Below the pieces are notes generated by a model, which was not told where the DNA came from, made no database searches, and was given only the letters and a program-made list of their open reading frames with translations. Shown in pieces: positions 16,374 to 25,290 of a stretch of DNA of 35,497 nucleotides (position 1 is its first letter; each line of letters opens with the position of its first letter). A program made the position numbers and the translations under genes. The DNA is taken from NCBI RefSeq assembly GCF_016790145.1, contig NZ_JAEUOI010000157.1, positions 1 through 35,497 on the forward strand. Reading direction: 5' to 3'. This stretch comes from Propionivibrio sp. Its GTDB lineage: Bacteria > Pseudomonadota > Gammaproteobacteria > Burkholderiales > Rhodocyclaceae.

Positions 16374-17276
16374 CTACCTGGGGTGAGCGCTTGTTGATTC
16401 TTCCGTCTCGCCCGAGCGTGCCAGAACGATCACGGCACACAGGATCAGCGCTCCGCCAACAGCCTGCCAGGCACCAATCCCCTCGCTCAGGAAAAGTGCG
16501 GCGAGGACGATGGTCACAATCGGTTCCAGCGTCGAGAAGGTAGCCGCATCAGCCGCTCCCAGGCGTTGCATGGCGGCAAAGAACCCGACAATGGCCAGCA
16601 CCGTTGACAACAGCGCGATACTGCCGACCGCGATCCAGCCGCCGTATGATGCCGGCCAGGATGGTGCGCGCCACAAAACCAGCAGCCCATAAACCACCCC
16701 TCCCGAGAGCATGACCACAGTACCCGATGCAATGGCGCCCTCGGCTTTCGTCACGCGCTCGCCGACCAGAATGTAAATCGAGTAGATCAGAGCCGCGCCG
16801 ATGCCCAGAATGATTCCCGGCAGACTGCCGGCCAGGCTCCCGCCAACCGCCAGACCGGTGCCGGCCAATGCGGCAAGCACCGCGAGCAGACGCCGATGCG
16901 ACAGACGCCTGCCCGAGATCAGGGCGGACAGGAGGGTCACGATTATCGGGTACAGATAGAGCAGCAGTGCGGTCAGTCCTGCGCTGGCGTACTGTAGCGC
17001 TGCAAAATAGCAGAACGCCTGACCAGCATAGCCGAGCGCCCCCATCGCTACCAGCAGCCACAGATTGCGCCCTCGCGGCCAGTGCGAAGCGCGCGCGAAC
17101 ATGATAGACGCCATCAGCGCGCCAGCAAGCGCAAAGCGCAGAAACAGCATGCTTGGCAGATCAACGCCGTCGGCATAGGCAAACCGGGCAAAAATTGGCA
17201 TCGCTCCAAATCCGGTAGCCGACAGAAAAATGTACAGCAAGCCGATCAGACGCGGGTGAGTCGATAATAGGGTCAT
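16374..17276 (-). CDS. EamA/DMT-family transporter
   Basis: The 300-residue protein has about ten hydrophobic helices arranged as two EamA repeats (residues about 10-140 and 150-285). It begins LIGLLYIFLSATGFGAMPIFARFAY, which is typical of the drug/metabolite transporter superfamily. The second repeat starts GIILGIGAALIYSIYILVGE and ends with FSTLEPIVTIVLAALFLSE, the conserved EamA end. The substrate cannot be told from sequence. It starts 12 bases after the CapA-like gene on the same strand and is probably the last gene of that operon. Confidence 0.9.
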   Translation of the reverse strand: MTLLSTHPRLIGLLYIFLSATGFGAMPIFARFAYADGVDLPSMLFLRFALAGALMASIMFARASHWPRGRNLWLLVAMGALGYAGQAFCYFAALQYASAGLTALLLYLYPIIVTLLSALISGRRLSHRRLLAVLAALAGTGLAVGGSLAGSLPGIILGIGAALIYSIYILVGERVTKAEGAIASGTVVMLSGGVVYGLLVLWRAPSWPASYGGWIAVGSIALLSTVLAIVGFFAAMQRLGAADAATFSTLEPIVTIVLAALFLSEGIGAWQAVGGALILCAVIVLARSGETEESTSAHPR

Positions 17277-17288
17277 TTCAGCGGTGGT

Positions 17289-18302
17289 TCACCTATTGAC
17301 GCACTCCTGAACACTACCGGACCGGGCTTCCTGGTTAGTGGCGCTGAGTTCTCCTGAGGCCCAAAGTGATTCTCCACAAGGCGTCAGCGCGCCCGGTACC
17401 GGGTGCGGTGTCCCCTCCTCATCCATCTGCGCCGCCAGCGTTTCCCAGGCCAGCAGTCCCTGCCGCCCAAACGTCAGGCGCAGCAACCAGCCACGTTTCG
17501 CCGCCGGCAGTTCAAAACCGTCAAAGACAAAATTGCCCAGACTATAGACGATCAGTTTGCCGCGATAGTATTCCGCTCCTTGCGTCACATGCGGATGGCT
17601 GCCAAGCACCACGTCAGCACCGGCATCAATCATCGTGCGAGCCAGTTGTCGCTGACGTTCGCTTGGTTCCTGCTCGCGTTCCCAGCCCCAGTGCATGAAG
17701 GGGATCACCAGATCGGCACCGGCCACGCGCGCCGCGCGGATGTCGCTGACCACCTGGCTGTCTTCGCTCCAGGCGACCCCTGGATAGTCAGCGCCGGCCT
17801 CAAACGAGCGCGGCTTGAACTCGTTGTAGCCGAGCACGGCAATACGCAAGCCCTGGCGCTCGATCCACAGCGGTGCATGGGCGCTGACCAGATCATGGCC
17901 GCCGCCAAAATACGCGATGCCGGCCTGCTCGAGATGACTCAACGTTTCGAGGAAGGCCGCCTTACCGTAGTCACCCGAATGATTGTTGGCGAGCGACAGG
18001 GCATCGAAGCGCCCCTTGAGCAGCGGCACCACGCGAGGATCGGCGCGGAAGGATACAATCTTGCTGTCGAGCGGCTTGCCGCGCGTGGCGACCGGGCACT
18101 CCAGATTGCCAATGGTGAAATCGGCATCGCGCAGTTGGGCTGCAAAAGGCGCCAGCGGATCACGCCCGGATTCGATGACCCGCCCCGGACCCTCGTCGAG
18201 CATGACATCGCCGACGAAGACCAGACGCATAGGGTCGGCCTGAGCAACAGAAACAGTTAACAGCAGCAACAGGGCGCAAAGCGAAAGCAGCCCCTGTTTC
18301 AT
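17289..18302 (-). CDS. CapA-family (PGA_cap) exported metallophosphatase-like protein
   Basis: The 337-residue protein has a signal peptide (MKQGLLSLCALLLLLTVSVA, cleavage near AQA). A domain of the CapA/PgsA type follows, related to calcineurin-like phosphoesterases and named for poly-gamma-glutamate capsule synthesis. Motifs are VFVGDVMLDEGPG, GNLECPV, SLANNHSGDYG, FMHWGWEREQEPSERQRQLA, DVVLGSHPHVTQG and YSLGNFVFD. These are the expected metal-ligand and catalytic positions. No capsule genes (CapB/C) are nearby, so a role in capsule making is not supported. It overlaps the preceding exported-protein gene by four bases and is followed closely by eamA. Confidence 0.9.
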   Translation of the reverse strand: MKQGLLSLCALLLLLTVSVAQADPMRLVFVGDVMLDEGPGRVIESGRDPLAPFAAQLRDADFTIGNLECPVATRGKPLDSKIVSFRADPRVVPLLKGRFDALSLANNHSGDYGKAAFLETLSHLEQAGIAYFGGGHDLVSAHAPLWIERQGLRIAVLGYNEFKPRSFEAGADYPGVAWSEDSQVVSDIRAARVAGADLVIPFMHWGWEREQEPSERQRQLARTMIDAGADVVLGSHPHVTQGAEYYRGKLIVYSLGNFVFDGFELPAAKRGWLLRLTFGRQGLLAWETLAAQMDEEGTPHPVPGALTPCGESLWASGELSATNQEARSGSVQECVNR

Positions 18303-18817
18303 TGAGGATCTCTGCTGCCCGATTTATCGGCGGGCTTCGATGCTGTCAATTGGCACCAGTATTGCAATTCACCGTCGCGCATCGGCTCATAGACGAAATG
18401 CAAACCGCTAAAACCGTAGGGCGCGTCGTCGCTGGTTGCCGGGGGATAAGGGAAAGTCCCCTGATGAATCAGCAGTAGACCATCATCCCGCTCGGTGTAG
18501 GTATAGACCTTGACCGAGGCAATATCCGCCGGACTGTTCTGGAAAACCACCCGGAAGTGAAAGTATGAACCGACCTCGATTCCTTTTACCTGATAGGGTG
18601 ATGACACCGGCTTTGACGCAAGCTGTTGCGTAATGCCGCCGTAGGTGTAATGACAGGTCACCTGTTCGGCATGCACCCCGGCGCTGACCATCAGCGCCAG
18701 TACACTGCCCAGCACATGGCCTGAATAAGGTAAAGAAGAATGATTCGGAAACGGCAAAATAGGCTCGTCCGTCGGTGTTACAAGGGATGTTAGGATCCCA
18801 AATCCCCCTAAAACCAT
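18299..18817 (-). CDS. Hypothetical exported protein
   Basis: I do not recognise the family. The mature part begins about EQVTCHYTYGGITQQLAS and looks like a beta-rich periplasmic domain. It has two cysteines (CHYTYGG near the start, YWCQLTAS near the end) that may form a disulfide. The hydrophobic segment VLGSVLALMVSAGVHA is a signal-peptide core. The start is uncertain: the full frame (ATG 18817) overlaps the mini-thioredoxin gene by ten bases and gives an unusually long N-region. A GTG at 18715 would give a very short n-region. The stop overlaps the capA-like start (ATGA). It sits inside a compact five-gene minus-strand run, so co-expression with CapA is likely. Confidence 0.7.
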   Translation of the reverse strand: MVLGGFGILTSLVTPTDEPILPFPNHSSLPYSGHVLGSVLALMVSAGVHAEQVTCHYTYGGITQQLASKPVSSPYQVKGIEVGSYFHFRVVFQNSPADIASVKVYTYTERDDGLLLIHQGTFPYPPATSDDAPYGFSGLHFVYEPMRDGELQYWCQLTASKPADKSGSRDPQ

Positions 18818-19038
18818 CCCTCCACCTTGCCCCGCGACGGCACTCCACCCGCATGCACAAGCACGTTGTCGATCACCACGGCCGGCGTCGACATCACGCC
18901 ATAGTTCATGATCGACGGCAGATCCTCGACTTTCTCCAAAGTGATCTGTACGTCCTTTTCGCGCGCCACGGCCTCGACCAGCGCAAGCGTGTTCTTACAA
19001 TTGGCACAACCGGTACCGAGGATCTTGACGTTTTTCAT
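18808..19038 (-). CDS. Small thioredoxin-like redox protein
   Basis: The 76-residue product is a minimal thioredoxin fold of the 'redox-active disulfide protein 2' type. It begins MKNVKILGTGCANCKNTLALVE with the CxxC site GCANC. It includes the cis-proline segment MSTPAVVIDN and ends GKVEGWF. The start at 19038 has an AAGGAA ribosome-binding site. It lies 22 bases after the permease gene; pairs of such permeases and mini-thioredoxins are widespread. It probably exchanges disulfides or reduces a metal or metalloid species linked to the transporter. This last point is inference from pairing. Confidence 0.9.
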   Translation of the reverse strand: MKNVKILGTGCANCKNTLALVEAVAREKDVQITLEKVEDLPSIMNYGVMSTPAVVIDNVLVHAGGVPSRGKVEGWF

Positions 19039-19060
19039 GATAATTTCCTTCCCGGAAAAT

Positions 19061-20110
19061 TCAGAGTACGGCGTTGAACACATAACCGACGAGCAGGATG
19101 CCGGTGGCGACAACACCGGCGAAAGTGGCAATCAGCGTCGGCTTGAGCGCCTTGCGCAGGATGATCATTTCCGGTGCCGAGAGCGCGATGACACTCATCA
19201 TGAAGGCGAGTACCGTTCCCAGGGAAGCGCCTTTTCCAATCAGCGCTTCGACAATCGGGATGATGCCGGCGGCGTTGGTGTACATCGGTACGCCGAGCAC
19301 GACGGCGGCAGGAACGGCCCACCAGACGTCCTTGCCCATGAAGCTGGCCAAGAAGTCTTCCGGAACGTAGCCATGGATGGCGGCACCGAGGCCGATCCCG
19401 AGCAGGATGTAGGGCCAAACCTTGCCGACGATGTCCCTGACGTGTGCCCAGCCCGCCTCGAAACGCTCGACCCAGCCCATTGTTTCGCCAAGTTGGGGAG
19501 CAAGCTGCCCGGCCTGGATTTTCTGCACCCAGTCTTCGAGGTACTTTTCCATTTTCAGCTTGCCGATAACAAACCCGGCCACAATGGCCACCAGCAGCCC
19601 CATGCCAAGGTAAAGTGCCGCCACCTTCCAGCCAAACAGGCCGAAGAGCAGCACCAGCGCGATCTCATTGACCATCGGCGCCGAAATGAGGAAGGAGAAA
19701 GTTACGCCGAGCGGCACGCCGGCCGAGAGGAATCCGATAAACAGCGGTACCGCCGAACACGAGCAGAACGGGGTGACAATGCCCAGCGTCGCCGCCAGCA
19801 CATTGCCGACGCCGACGCGCTTGCCCGAGAGCAGTGCCCGGGTTCGTTCCGGGGCGAAGAAGGTCTGCACGATGCCCATCACGAAGACGATGCCGGTCAA
19901 CAGCAGCAACACCTTCGGAGTGTCGTAGAGGAAAAAATGCACGGCCTCGCCAAAATGCGTCTGACGAGAAAGACTCAAGGCCTGCACCAGCCAGTCGGCA
20001 AAGGAAGCAAGCTGGCTATAGGCAGCGAACCAAGCCAGCGCCGCCAGGGCGACGCCAATCAGCCAGTGGCTCAGCTTGGCCGGGGGCGCTTCAATCGGGA
20101 TGGTGCTCAT
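19061..20110 (-). CDS. Permease of the DUF318/ArsP-like family
   Basis: The 349-residue membrane protein has eight or more hydrophobic helices. It carries the family motif TPFCSCSAVPLFIGFL with two cysteines in a membrane helix; a later segment is GVPMYTNAAGIIPIVEAL. This places it in the UPF0718/ArsP group, whose members export organoarsenicals or, in the SO_0444 type, copper and zinc. The substrate is not determinable here. Start at ATG 20110 (MSTIPIEAP). It is the first gene of a compact minus-strand set with a mini-thioredoxin. No ArsR-type regulator was found in the 628 bases upstream. Confidence 0.9.
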   Translation of the reverse strand: MSTIPIEAPPAKLSHWLIGVALAALAWFAAYSQLASFADWLVQALSLSRQTHFGEAVHFFLYDTPKVLLLLTGIVFVMGIVQTFFAPERTRALLSGKRVGVGNVLAATLGIVTPFCSCSAVPLFIGFLSAGVPLGVTFSFLISAPMVNEIALVLLFGLFGWKVAALYLGMGLLVAIVAGFVIGKLKMEKYLEDWVQKIQAGQLAPQLGETMGWVERFEAGWAHVRDIVGKVWPYILLGIGLGAAIHGYVPEDFLASFMGKDVWWAVPAAVVLGVPMYTNAAGIIPIVEALIGKGASLGTVLAFMMSVIALSAPEMIILRKALKPTLIATFAGVVATGILLVGYVFNAVL

Positions 20111-20738
20111 CGTAGTTCGTTTAGTTTTGCATTGTTGACCAGTGTGCAGCAAATCGGCTTCCATGGTAATGGAGACGAGAAAACAGGAAAAGGATGCAGC
20201 CGCAAAGACCTATTGCCCCAGAGTGAAGATTTTGCCAACAAAGTCGCACCAATTGATGCTCATTTTAGTTAATAATCCGTGGTGCATGGCCGATCCTGCA
20301 GTTGGAGCTTGAGTGAATTACAGGTACCAGACGTCATTCGCACTTTGCAGCACAGGGGGTAATCATTGTTCTGCGATCCTGAAAGCGGAATTAAAGCATC
20401 TGGCCGTTCACAGTGCCGGACAATGTTTGAATGATGACCTCAAGTTACGCATCGCTCTGGCCGTTGACGATAGCTGGTTTGATCGAAATTTCGCAGGCTG
20501 CCGATCAGCGCATCTGGCAGCCCCTGGGCGCGAATCAGGCTTTACCGGGTTTACAGAAAGACGGCTGACGGAAGATCAGACGGACAGTCGCTGCTGAAAG
20601 AACGCGTATGTGTTTTTAGTCGTCGGTGCCTTGAAACTCGCGGCCACTCTCAACCAGGCACCGGGGCAATGCCCGAAAAAAAAGCTTCTGTTCCACATCG
20701 CCTATTAGTAGACTCGAATTTTAAATCATTTTGGCGGA
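20111..20738. other. Intergenic region between permease and rpfG-like gene
   Basis: The region separates divergent genes and must contain promoters for both. A 94-codon plus-strand open frame at 20313-20597 shows no recognisable family, no ribosome-binding site and no convincing codon pattern, so it is not called. An A8 run follows a short GGGC/GCCC hairpin near 20670-20688, but in the wrong order for a terminator of either gene. Nothing else was recognised. Confidence 0.4.
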
Positions 20739-21298
20739 TATCTAATATGCCTTCAGTCCGCTGACTCATGCTATAAAACGGCCTTGTCCGGGAATTCCTT
20801 CTGCCAACGATGCCTCAATCTGCCCTTGCCCCCACTTTGCCTAAGATCACCCAGGCAGACGAGCCATCACCTCCTTTCGAGGTGCTGATCATTGATGATC
20901 AGTCTACGGCGCGCGACATTCTCGCGGCGATCGTACTGACCATACATCCTCGGGCCCGGGTGCACAAATTCGGCCATCCGGCCAAGGCGCTCGTGTGGGC
21001 CGCCGGCAACGAAGTCGATTTCGTGCTGACCGACTTGCGCATGCCGGTGATGGACGGAGTCGAGGTCATCCGCCGCTTGCGCTCGTTGCCCCACTGCAAA
21101 GATATTCCGATGGTCGTTGTGACCATCCTCGACGACAAGCAGATCCGCTATTCCGCGCTGGAGGCCGGCGCAAGCGATTTTCTGAACAAGCCGCTCGATA
21201 AACATGAATGTCTGGTACGTTGCCGCAACCTGATGACCATGCGCCGCCAGCAGAAGTTGCTGCGTAGTCACGCCGTCAACTTGCAATCGCAGGTCGAG
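20739..21298 (+). repeat. Duplicated leader-plus-receiver block, copy 1 (rpfG-like)
   Basis: From base 20739 through the 71-base leader and the first 162 codons, this block aligns without a gap to 26078-26637 (constant offset 5339). The receiver peptides share 134 of 162 residues by my hand count. The leader shares a TATAAA element (20772-20777) with flanking words ATATGC, TTCAGTCCG and CATGCTATAAAACG, and CCAACGATG at the start. TATAAA may be the -10 of a promoter common to both genes; no convincing -35 is seen. Confidence 0.9.
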
Positions 21299-21901
21299 AA
21301 AGCCACCGCCGTACTCAAGGGCCGCGAACTGCAAACCCTGATCATGCTGGCACGAGCAGGCGAGTACCGCGACATTGAAACCAGCAACCACGTTATCCGT
21401 GTTTCGCGTTTTTGCGGGCTGATCGCCCGTTATCTCGGTGTCGAACAGCCCGAGGTGCTCGAAACTTCGGCGCTGCTGCACGACATCGGCAAGATCGGCA
21501 TTTCCGACTCCTTGCTGCTCAAACCTGGTCGTCTGACCGCCAGCGAGATGGAGATAATGCGCGAGCACACGCTGATCGGCCACGCGATTCTTTCCGAAGG
21601 GAAGACTCACTACACCGAGAAGGGTGCCGAAATTGCCATCAGTCATCACGAACGCTTCGACGGCAGCGGTTATCCCTATGGTTTGGTCGGCCAGGCCATC
21701 CCAATTTCCGGACGCATTACCGCCGTGGCCGACACCTTCGATGCGCTGGTTTCTACACGACCGTACAAGCATGCATGGACGCGCCCCCGGGCCCTGGCTT
21801 TTATCGCCGAGCAGTCAGGGCTGTTGTTTGATCCGGACTGCGCGCACGCACTATTGGATTGTGAAGAAGACGTCCACATCATTCTGAATACGAACCAATG
21901 A
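20810..21901 (+). CDS. rpfG: RpfG-like response regulator (REC + HD-GYP phosphodiesterase)
   Basis: The 363-residue protein has an N-terminal receiver (about residues 23-145). It has the acidic pair IIDD, phospho-acceptor Asp75 in VLTDLRMP and Lys in NKPLD. A linker helix leads to an HD-GYP domain (about residues 175-360) with HDIGKIG (His224, Asp225), paired histidines 279-280 and GSGYP (GYP 287-289). HD-GYP enzymes hydrolyse cyclic di-GMP. This architecture is that of Xanthomonas RpfG. It overlaps the RpfC-like kinase gene (ATGA), as expected for a cognate pair. Gene order (rpfG first, then rpfC) differs from Xanthomonas. The call as RpfG rather than a generic HD-GYP regulator rests on the adjacent rpfC- and rpfF-like genes. 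Confidence 0.92.
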   Translation: MPQSALAPTLPKITQADEPSPPFEVLIIDDQSTARDILAAIVLTIHPRARVHKFGHPAKALVWAAGNEVDFVLTDLRMPVMDGVEVIRRLRSLPHCKDIPMVVVTILDDKQIRYSALEAGASDFLNKPLDKHECLVRCRNLMTMRRQQKLLRSHAVNLQSQVEKATAVLKGRELQTLIMLARAGEYRDIETSNHVIRVSRFCGLIARYLGVEQPEVLETSALLHDIGKIGISDSLLLKPGRLTASEMEIMREHTLIGHAILSEGKTHYTEKGAEIAISHHERFDGSGYPYGLVGQAIPISGRITAVADTFDALVSTRPYKHAWTRPRALAFIAEQSGLLFDPDCAHALLDCEEDVHIILNTNQ

Positions 21902-24369
21902 GCCATATTTCATCTAGCGGCGATTTCGCATCCCCCCCCCCAGCGGCACCAACAAGAGGTCCCGAGCATGAGCAGTCTATTATTCGCGTCATCATCGTCG
22001 GTGCCCTCCTTATCTATCTCGGTGTTTTAGCCGCTATCGACATTTCGGGCTATATCGTCACGGCGGTCATGATTTGTGCGGGCTATTTCGTCGCCGCCCT
22101 AGCCCTGACCACAGCCGTCCGCCGTTACCCCGGACACTTTCCGGCCCGTCGCATCCTTGGCATGGTGCTCGACAATTCCGGCACCACGCTTTGTTTGTGG
22201 CTGGCCGGCGATGCCGGCGCCGTCGCCGTCGGCATTTACCTGTGGGTCGCTTTCGGCAACGGGTTCCGCTACGGACGACGCTACCTGTTTGCCTCGCAAG
22301 CCATGGCCATTGCCGGTTTCGTGGCTGTTCTGACGCTGACGCCGCACTGGCACGAGCATCTGGCCTTCGCTGCCGGCATGCTGCTCTCGCTGGTCATTCT
22401 GCCAGCCTACGTCGCCACTCTGATTAAACGCCTCCAGGACGCGCTCAAGCGGGCCGAGGTGGCCAACGACGCCAAGACGCGTTTTGTTTCCAATGTCAGC
22501 CACGAGTTACGGACTCCGCTGAACGGCATCATCGGAATGAACGAGGTGCTCAAGACCAAGAAACTGTCGCCCGAACAACGCGACATCGTAATGACACTCG
22601 GTTCTGCAGCCAAGTCGATGGCCAAACTGGTCGACGAAATTCTCGATCTGTCGAAGATCGAATCCGGAAAGCTGATCATCGCCCACGAAGCGATGGACTT
22701 GCACCGGGTGGTCGGTAGCGTCAGCAAGCTGATGCGCAGTCAGGCCGAGGCCAAAGGCCTCCGCCTGTTACTCAATATTGCTTCCGATGTACCCTTTGCC
22801 GTCCTTGGCGACGAGGGCCATCTGCGCCAGGTGTTGCTCAATCTGGTCGGCAACGCGATCAAATTTACCGAGAACGGTGTGGTGCGGTTGAACATCACGA
22901 TGATCGCTGATGAAAGCACTCGCGTTGCCGTCCGCTTCGACGTCATTGACTCCGGTATCGGCATCGACTCGTCACATCACCAGCGGATTTTTGAACGTTT
23001 TGCCCAGGCCGACAACTCAACTGTCCGGCGTTTTGGTGGCACCGGGCTCGGCGTCACAATTGCCAAGCATCTGGTCGAGGAAATGGGTGGCGAGATCGGT
23101 GTGATCAGCCGGCTGGGCGACGGCAGCACATTCTGGTTCAGGCTTTATTTCGAGCGTGTTCCGGTCGAGCCGAAGAGCTCCGAATTTTTCGGGGGCGGCG
23201 TCTTGCTGCTGGCCAGGACGGGCGAACAAACGTTTACCGAGATTGCCGCCAGCCTGTCGAAGAGTGGCGCCCTCACACGCTTCTGCGCCCAACCCGACGA
23301 TCTTGTCGGGGCGATTCTCGAGCATGGCGACATCTCCCAATGGGTAGTGGTGGTCAGCAGTGACGGTGACGAGATGCTCGAACTGCCTCGCATGGTACGG
23401 CAACGACTCAAGGACTGCCGCGTCATGTTCATTGACTGCAGTGGAGATTCAACCCTCGATACGCTCGGCGCACTCGGTCAGGGCTACACCTACGCTTTCA
23501 ACCGGCGAACCCGTCCAGAAAAGATCATCAATGCCATTCACGCCTGTTTTGCCGAGGCAGAGAGGTTCGCCGAACCGGTGCAGCAGCTCAACGCACCACA
23601 ACCCGACTTGCACGTTTTGCTGATCGACGATAACGAAACCAACCGTCGCGTCGCGACCCTGCTGCTTGAGAACGCCGGCTACCATGTCACCAGCGCCAAC
23701 GACGGCGACGAAGCGCTCGATCTGCTCGGTGCACAGGATTTTGCCCTCGTTCTGCTCGACATGCACATGCCCGGCATGAGCGGTCTCGATGTGCTGAAGG
23801 CCTACCGTTTCATGAGCCAGCCAGAGCGCCGGGCCAAGGTGGTCATGCTTTCAGCCGACACCACTCCAAGGTTGATGCAGGATTGTATCGACGCCGGCGC
23901 CAACGCCTATCTTACAAAGCCGCTCGACCGCGAAAAGATGCTGCGCACCTTGCGCACCTTGCTCGAAGGCCAGCCGCCCGATTCCCGCGCCGAGGCCACG
24001 ACAAGCGAAGCGGGTGAGGTGCTCGATACCTATCTGCTCAACAGTCTGGACGAAATCTCCCCGACAGCGGCCTTCATGCAGAACCTGATCGCCAGCTTTC
24101 TCAGGGATGCCGACGAGTTGCTGGCCCAGATGAAAGTCGCCGTCGGCGACCAGGACTTCGATACCTTTTCCGGCTCCAACCACGCACTCATGGGCAGCGC
24201 CGGCAATCTCGGCGCTATCGAGCTTTTCCGCGAGTGCGGCAAGCTCAAGCCCTTGTCCAGGGAGCAGTTCCTGGATCAAGGTACTCGCATCTTTGTGCCG
24301 ATCCAGGAAAGTCTGACTCGCACTCGAAATGCCCTACTCAGTTATCTGAGCGAGCGGCAGCGGGGCTGA
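21898..24369 (+). CDS. rpfC: RpfC-like hybrid sensor histidine kinase
   Basis: The 823-residue protein has an N-terminal membrane sensor (about residues 25-175, five or so helices) containing the segment [17 protein letters not shown], typical of RpfC sensors. It is followed by a HisKA domain (His202 in [10 protein letters not shown]), HATPase ([30 protein letters not shown]), a receiver (LIDDNE, Asp621 in LLDMHMP, TKPLD) and a C-terminal HPt (His762 in [12 protein letters not shown]). This is the domain order of RpfC, the DSF receptor of Xanthomonas. The usual HPt Lys/Arg three residues after the His is Met here. Its start overlaps the RpfG-like stop. Its last 36 bases overlap the convergent rpfF-like gene. 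DSF sensing is inferred from family and neighbours. Confidence 0.92.
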   Translation: MSHISSSGDFASPPPAAPTRGPEHEQSIIRVIIVGALLIYLGVLAAIDISGYIVTAVMICAGYFVAALALTTAVRRYPGHFPARRILGMVLDNSGTTLCLWLAGDAGAVAVGIYLWVAFGNGFRYGRRYLFASQAMAIAGFVAVLTLTPHWHEHLAFAAGMLLSLVILPAYVATLIKRLQDALKRAEVANDAKTRFVSNVSHELRTPLNGIIGMNEVLKTKKLSPEQRDIVMTLGSAAKSMAKLVDEILDLSKIESGKLIIAHEAMDLHRVVGSVSKLMRSQAEAKGLRLLLNIASDVPFAVLGDEGHLRQVLLNLVGNAIKFTENGVVRLNITMIADESTRVAVRFDVIDSGIGIDSSHHQRIFERFAQADNSTVRRFGGTGLGVTIAKHLVEEMGGEIGVISRLGDGSTFWFRLYFERVPVEPKSSEFFGGGVLLLARTGEQTFTEIAASLSKSGALTRFCAQPDDLVGAILEHGDISQWVVVVSSDGDEMLELPRMVRQRLKDCRVMFIDCSGDSTLDTLGALGQGYTYAFNRRTRPEKIINAIHACFAEAERFAEPVQQLNAPQPDLHVLLIDDNETNRRVATLLLENAGYHVTSANDGDEALDLLGAQDFALVLLDMHMPGMSGLDVLKAYRFMSQPERRAKVVMLSADTTPRLMQDCIDAGANAYLTKPLDREKMLRTLRTLLEGQPPDSRAEATTSEAGEVLDTYLLNSLDEISPTAAFMQNLIASFLRDADELLAQMKVAVGDQDFDTFSGSNHALMGSAGNLGAIELFRECGKLKPLSREQFLDQGTRIFVPIQESLTRTRNALLSYLSERQRG

Positions 24370-25290
24370 CCGGGTCTGTTCACGCGCGCTTGCCTGCACC
24401 AGCGCGTCCGGCTTGGTGAAGGCGCGCGACTGGGCATTGACCAGGCGCTCCATCATCTTCAGATCGCGCGCATCGAGCCCGAATGCTGCATCAACCCAGA
24501 TGTCGATAATCTTGGCCAGATCATCATGACTGATTGGTGACATGGCTTCGCGAACCCGTGCCAGCGCGTTGAGCGTTTTCTGTTTGCGCTTCGCACCCCG
24601 GAGGTAGTCGCGCAAGGCCTGTTCGCCCTGGCCATCTTCGGCCAGCACGTCGACCAGACCGAGTCGATGCAGTTCCTCGCCGGTATAACTGCGGCCGCTG
24701 GTGATGATCTCTTCGGCCAGCCGACTGCCGACGCGACGGGAGATCAGGTTCCAGGCGCCCATTCCGGGAAAAAGGTTGAACAACACTTCAGGCAGGCCGA
24801 ACTCAGCGCTCTTCTCGGCGATTACGACATTACTCGACAGCGCCGATTCCATGCCGCCACCAAGGGCCTTGCCGGTGACCAGCGAGATCGTCTGGCAGGG
24901 CAGGTTGTAATGAACGATATTGTGGTGGCAGACATCAATGCAGAGCCGGGCGTACCGGCTTAACCCGGAACGGTCGCGGGCTTCGATCAAGCGCCGGAAT
25001 AGCGCGATGTCACCGCCAAGATTGAAGACACCAGGCACATTCGATTCAAGCACGATGAAGTTGAGCCGGTGCAGTTCACCCTGCCACGCAATCTTTCCAC
25101 CACTGGCCTCGATACGACACTGGATGTTGCGGGCCTCTTCGAGCAGGGCAACAGAAAAGCAGGGCATCGGTTGGCCCTGCATGGCGACGCGGAGAACGCC
25201 ATCCTCGGGCTCGAAATGGTTGCGGAACTGCTCGTAACCGTAAAACAGGGAATCGTTGCGGCATTGGGTGGGGATGTAGAGCGTACTCAT
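24334..25290 (-). CDS. rpfF: RpfF-like diffusible signal factor (DSF) synthase
   Basis: RpfF is a crotonase-fold enzyme that makes cis-2-unsaturated fatty acids (DSF family) from acyl-ACP by dehydration and thioester cleavage. The 318-residue product contains ALGGGMESAL (Glu148) and FGLPEVLFNLFPGMGAW (Glu168). These are the RpfF signature with the two catalytic glutamates 20 residues apart, as in Xanthomonas (Glu141/Glu161). The GLPEVLFNLFPGMGA run sets it apart from ordinary enoyl-CoA hydratases. Start ATG 25290 has GGAGG five bases upstream; a longer open frame to 25440 is not coding. It is convergent with rpfC and divergent from the REC-GGDEF-EAL gene. No rpfB-like acyl-CoA ligase is adjacent. 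The chain length of its product is unknown. Confidence 0.93.
   Translation of the reverse strand: MSTLYIPTQCRNDSLFYGYEQFRNHFEPEDGVLRVAMQGQPMPCFSVALLEEARNIQCRIEASGGKIAWQGELHRLNFIVLESNVPGVFNLGGDIALFRRLIEARDRSGLSRYARLCIDVCHHNIVHYNLPCQTISLVTGKALGGGMESALSSNVVIAEKSAEFGLPEVLFNLFPGMGAWNLISRRVGSRLAEEIITSGRSYTGEELHRLGLVDVLAEDGQGEQALRDYLRGAKRKQKTLNALARVREAMSPISHDDLAKIIDIWVDAAFGLDARDLKMMERLVNAQSRAFTKPDALVQASAREQTRSAPLPLAQITE

Noticed and set aside
18908-20272. A 454-residue plus-strand open frame
   Set aside because: Lies opposite the permease and mini-thioredoxin genes; composition (His/Arg/Gln-rich) is that of an antisense shadow.
20313-20597. A 94-codon plus-strand open frame before rpfG
   Set aside because: No ribosome-binding site, no family resemblance; treated as non-coding.
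20665-20690. GGGC/GCCC hairpin next to an A8 run as a terminator of the permease transcript
   Set aside because: The A-run is on the wrong side of the hairpin for a minus-strand terminator and the hairpin is upstream of the permease gene.
20732-20750. TGGC...TGC as a sigma-54 promoter of the rpfG-like gene
   Set aside because: The GG and GC dinucleotides are 14 bases apart instead of 10.
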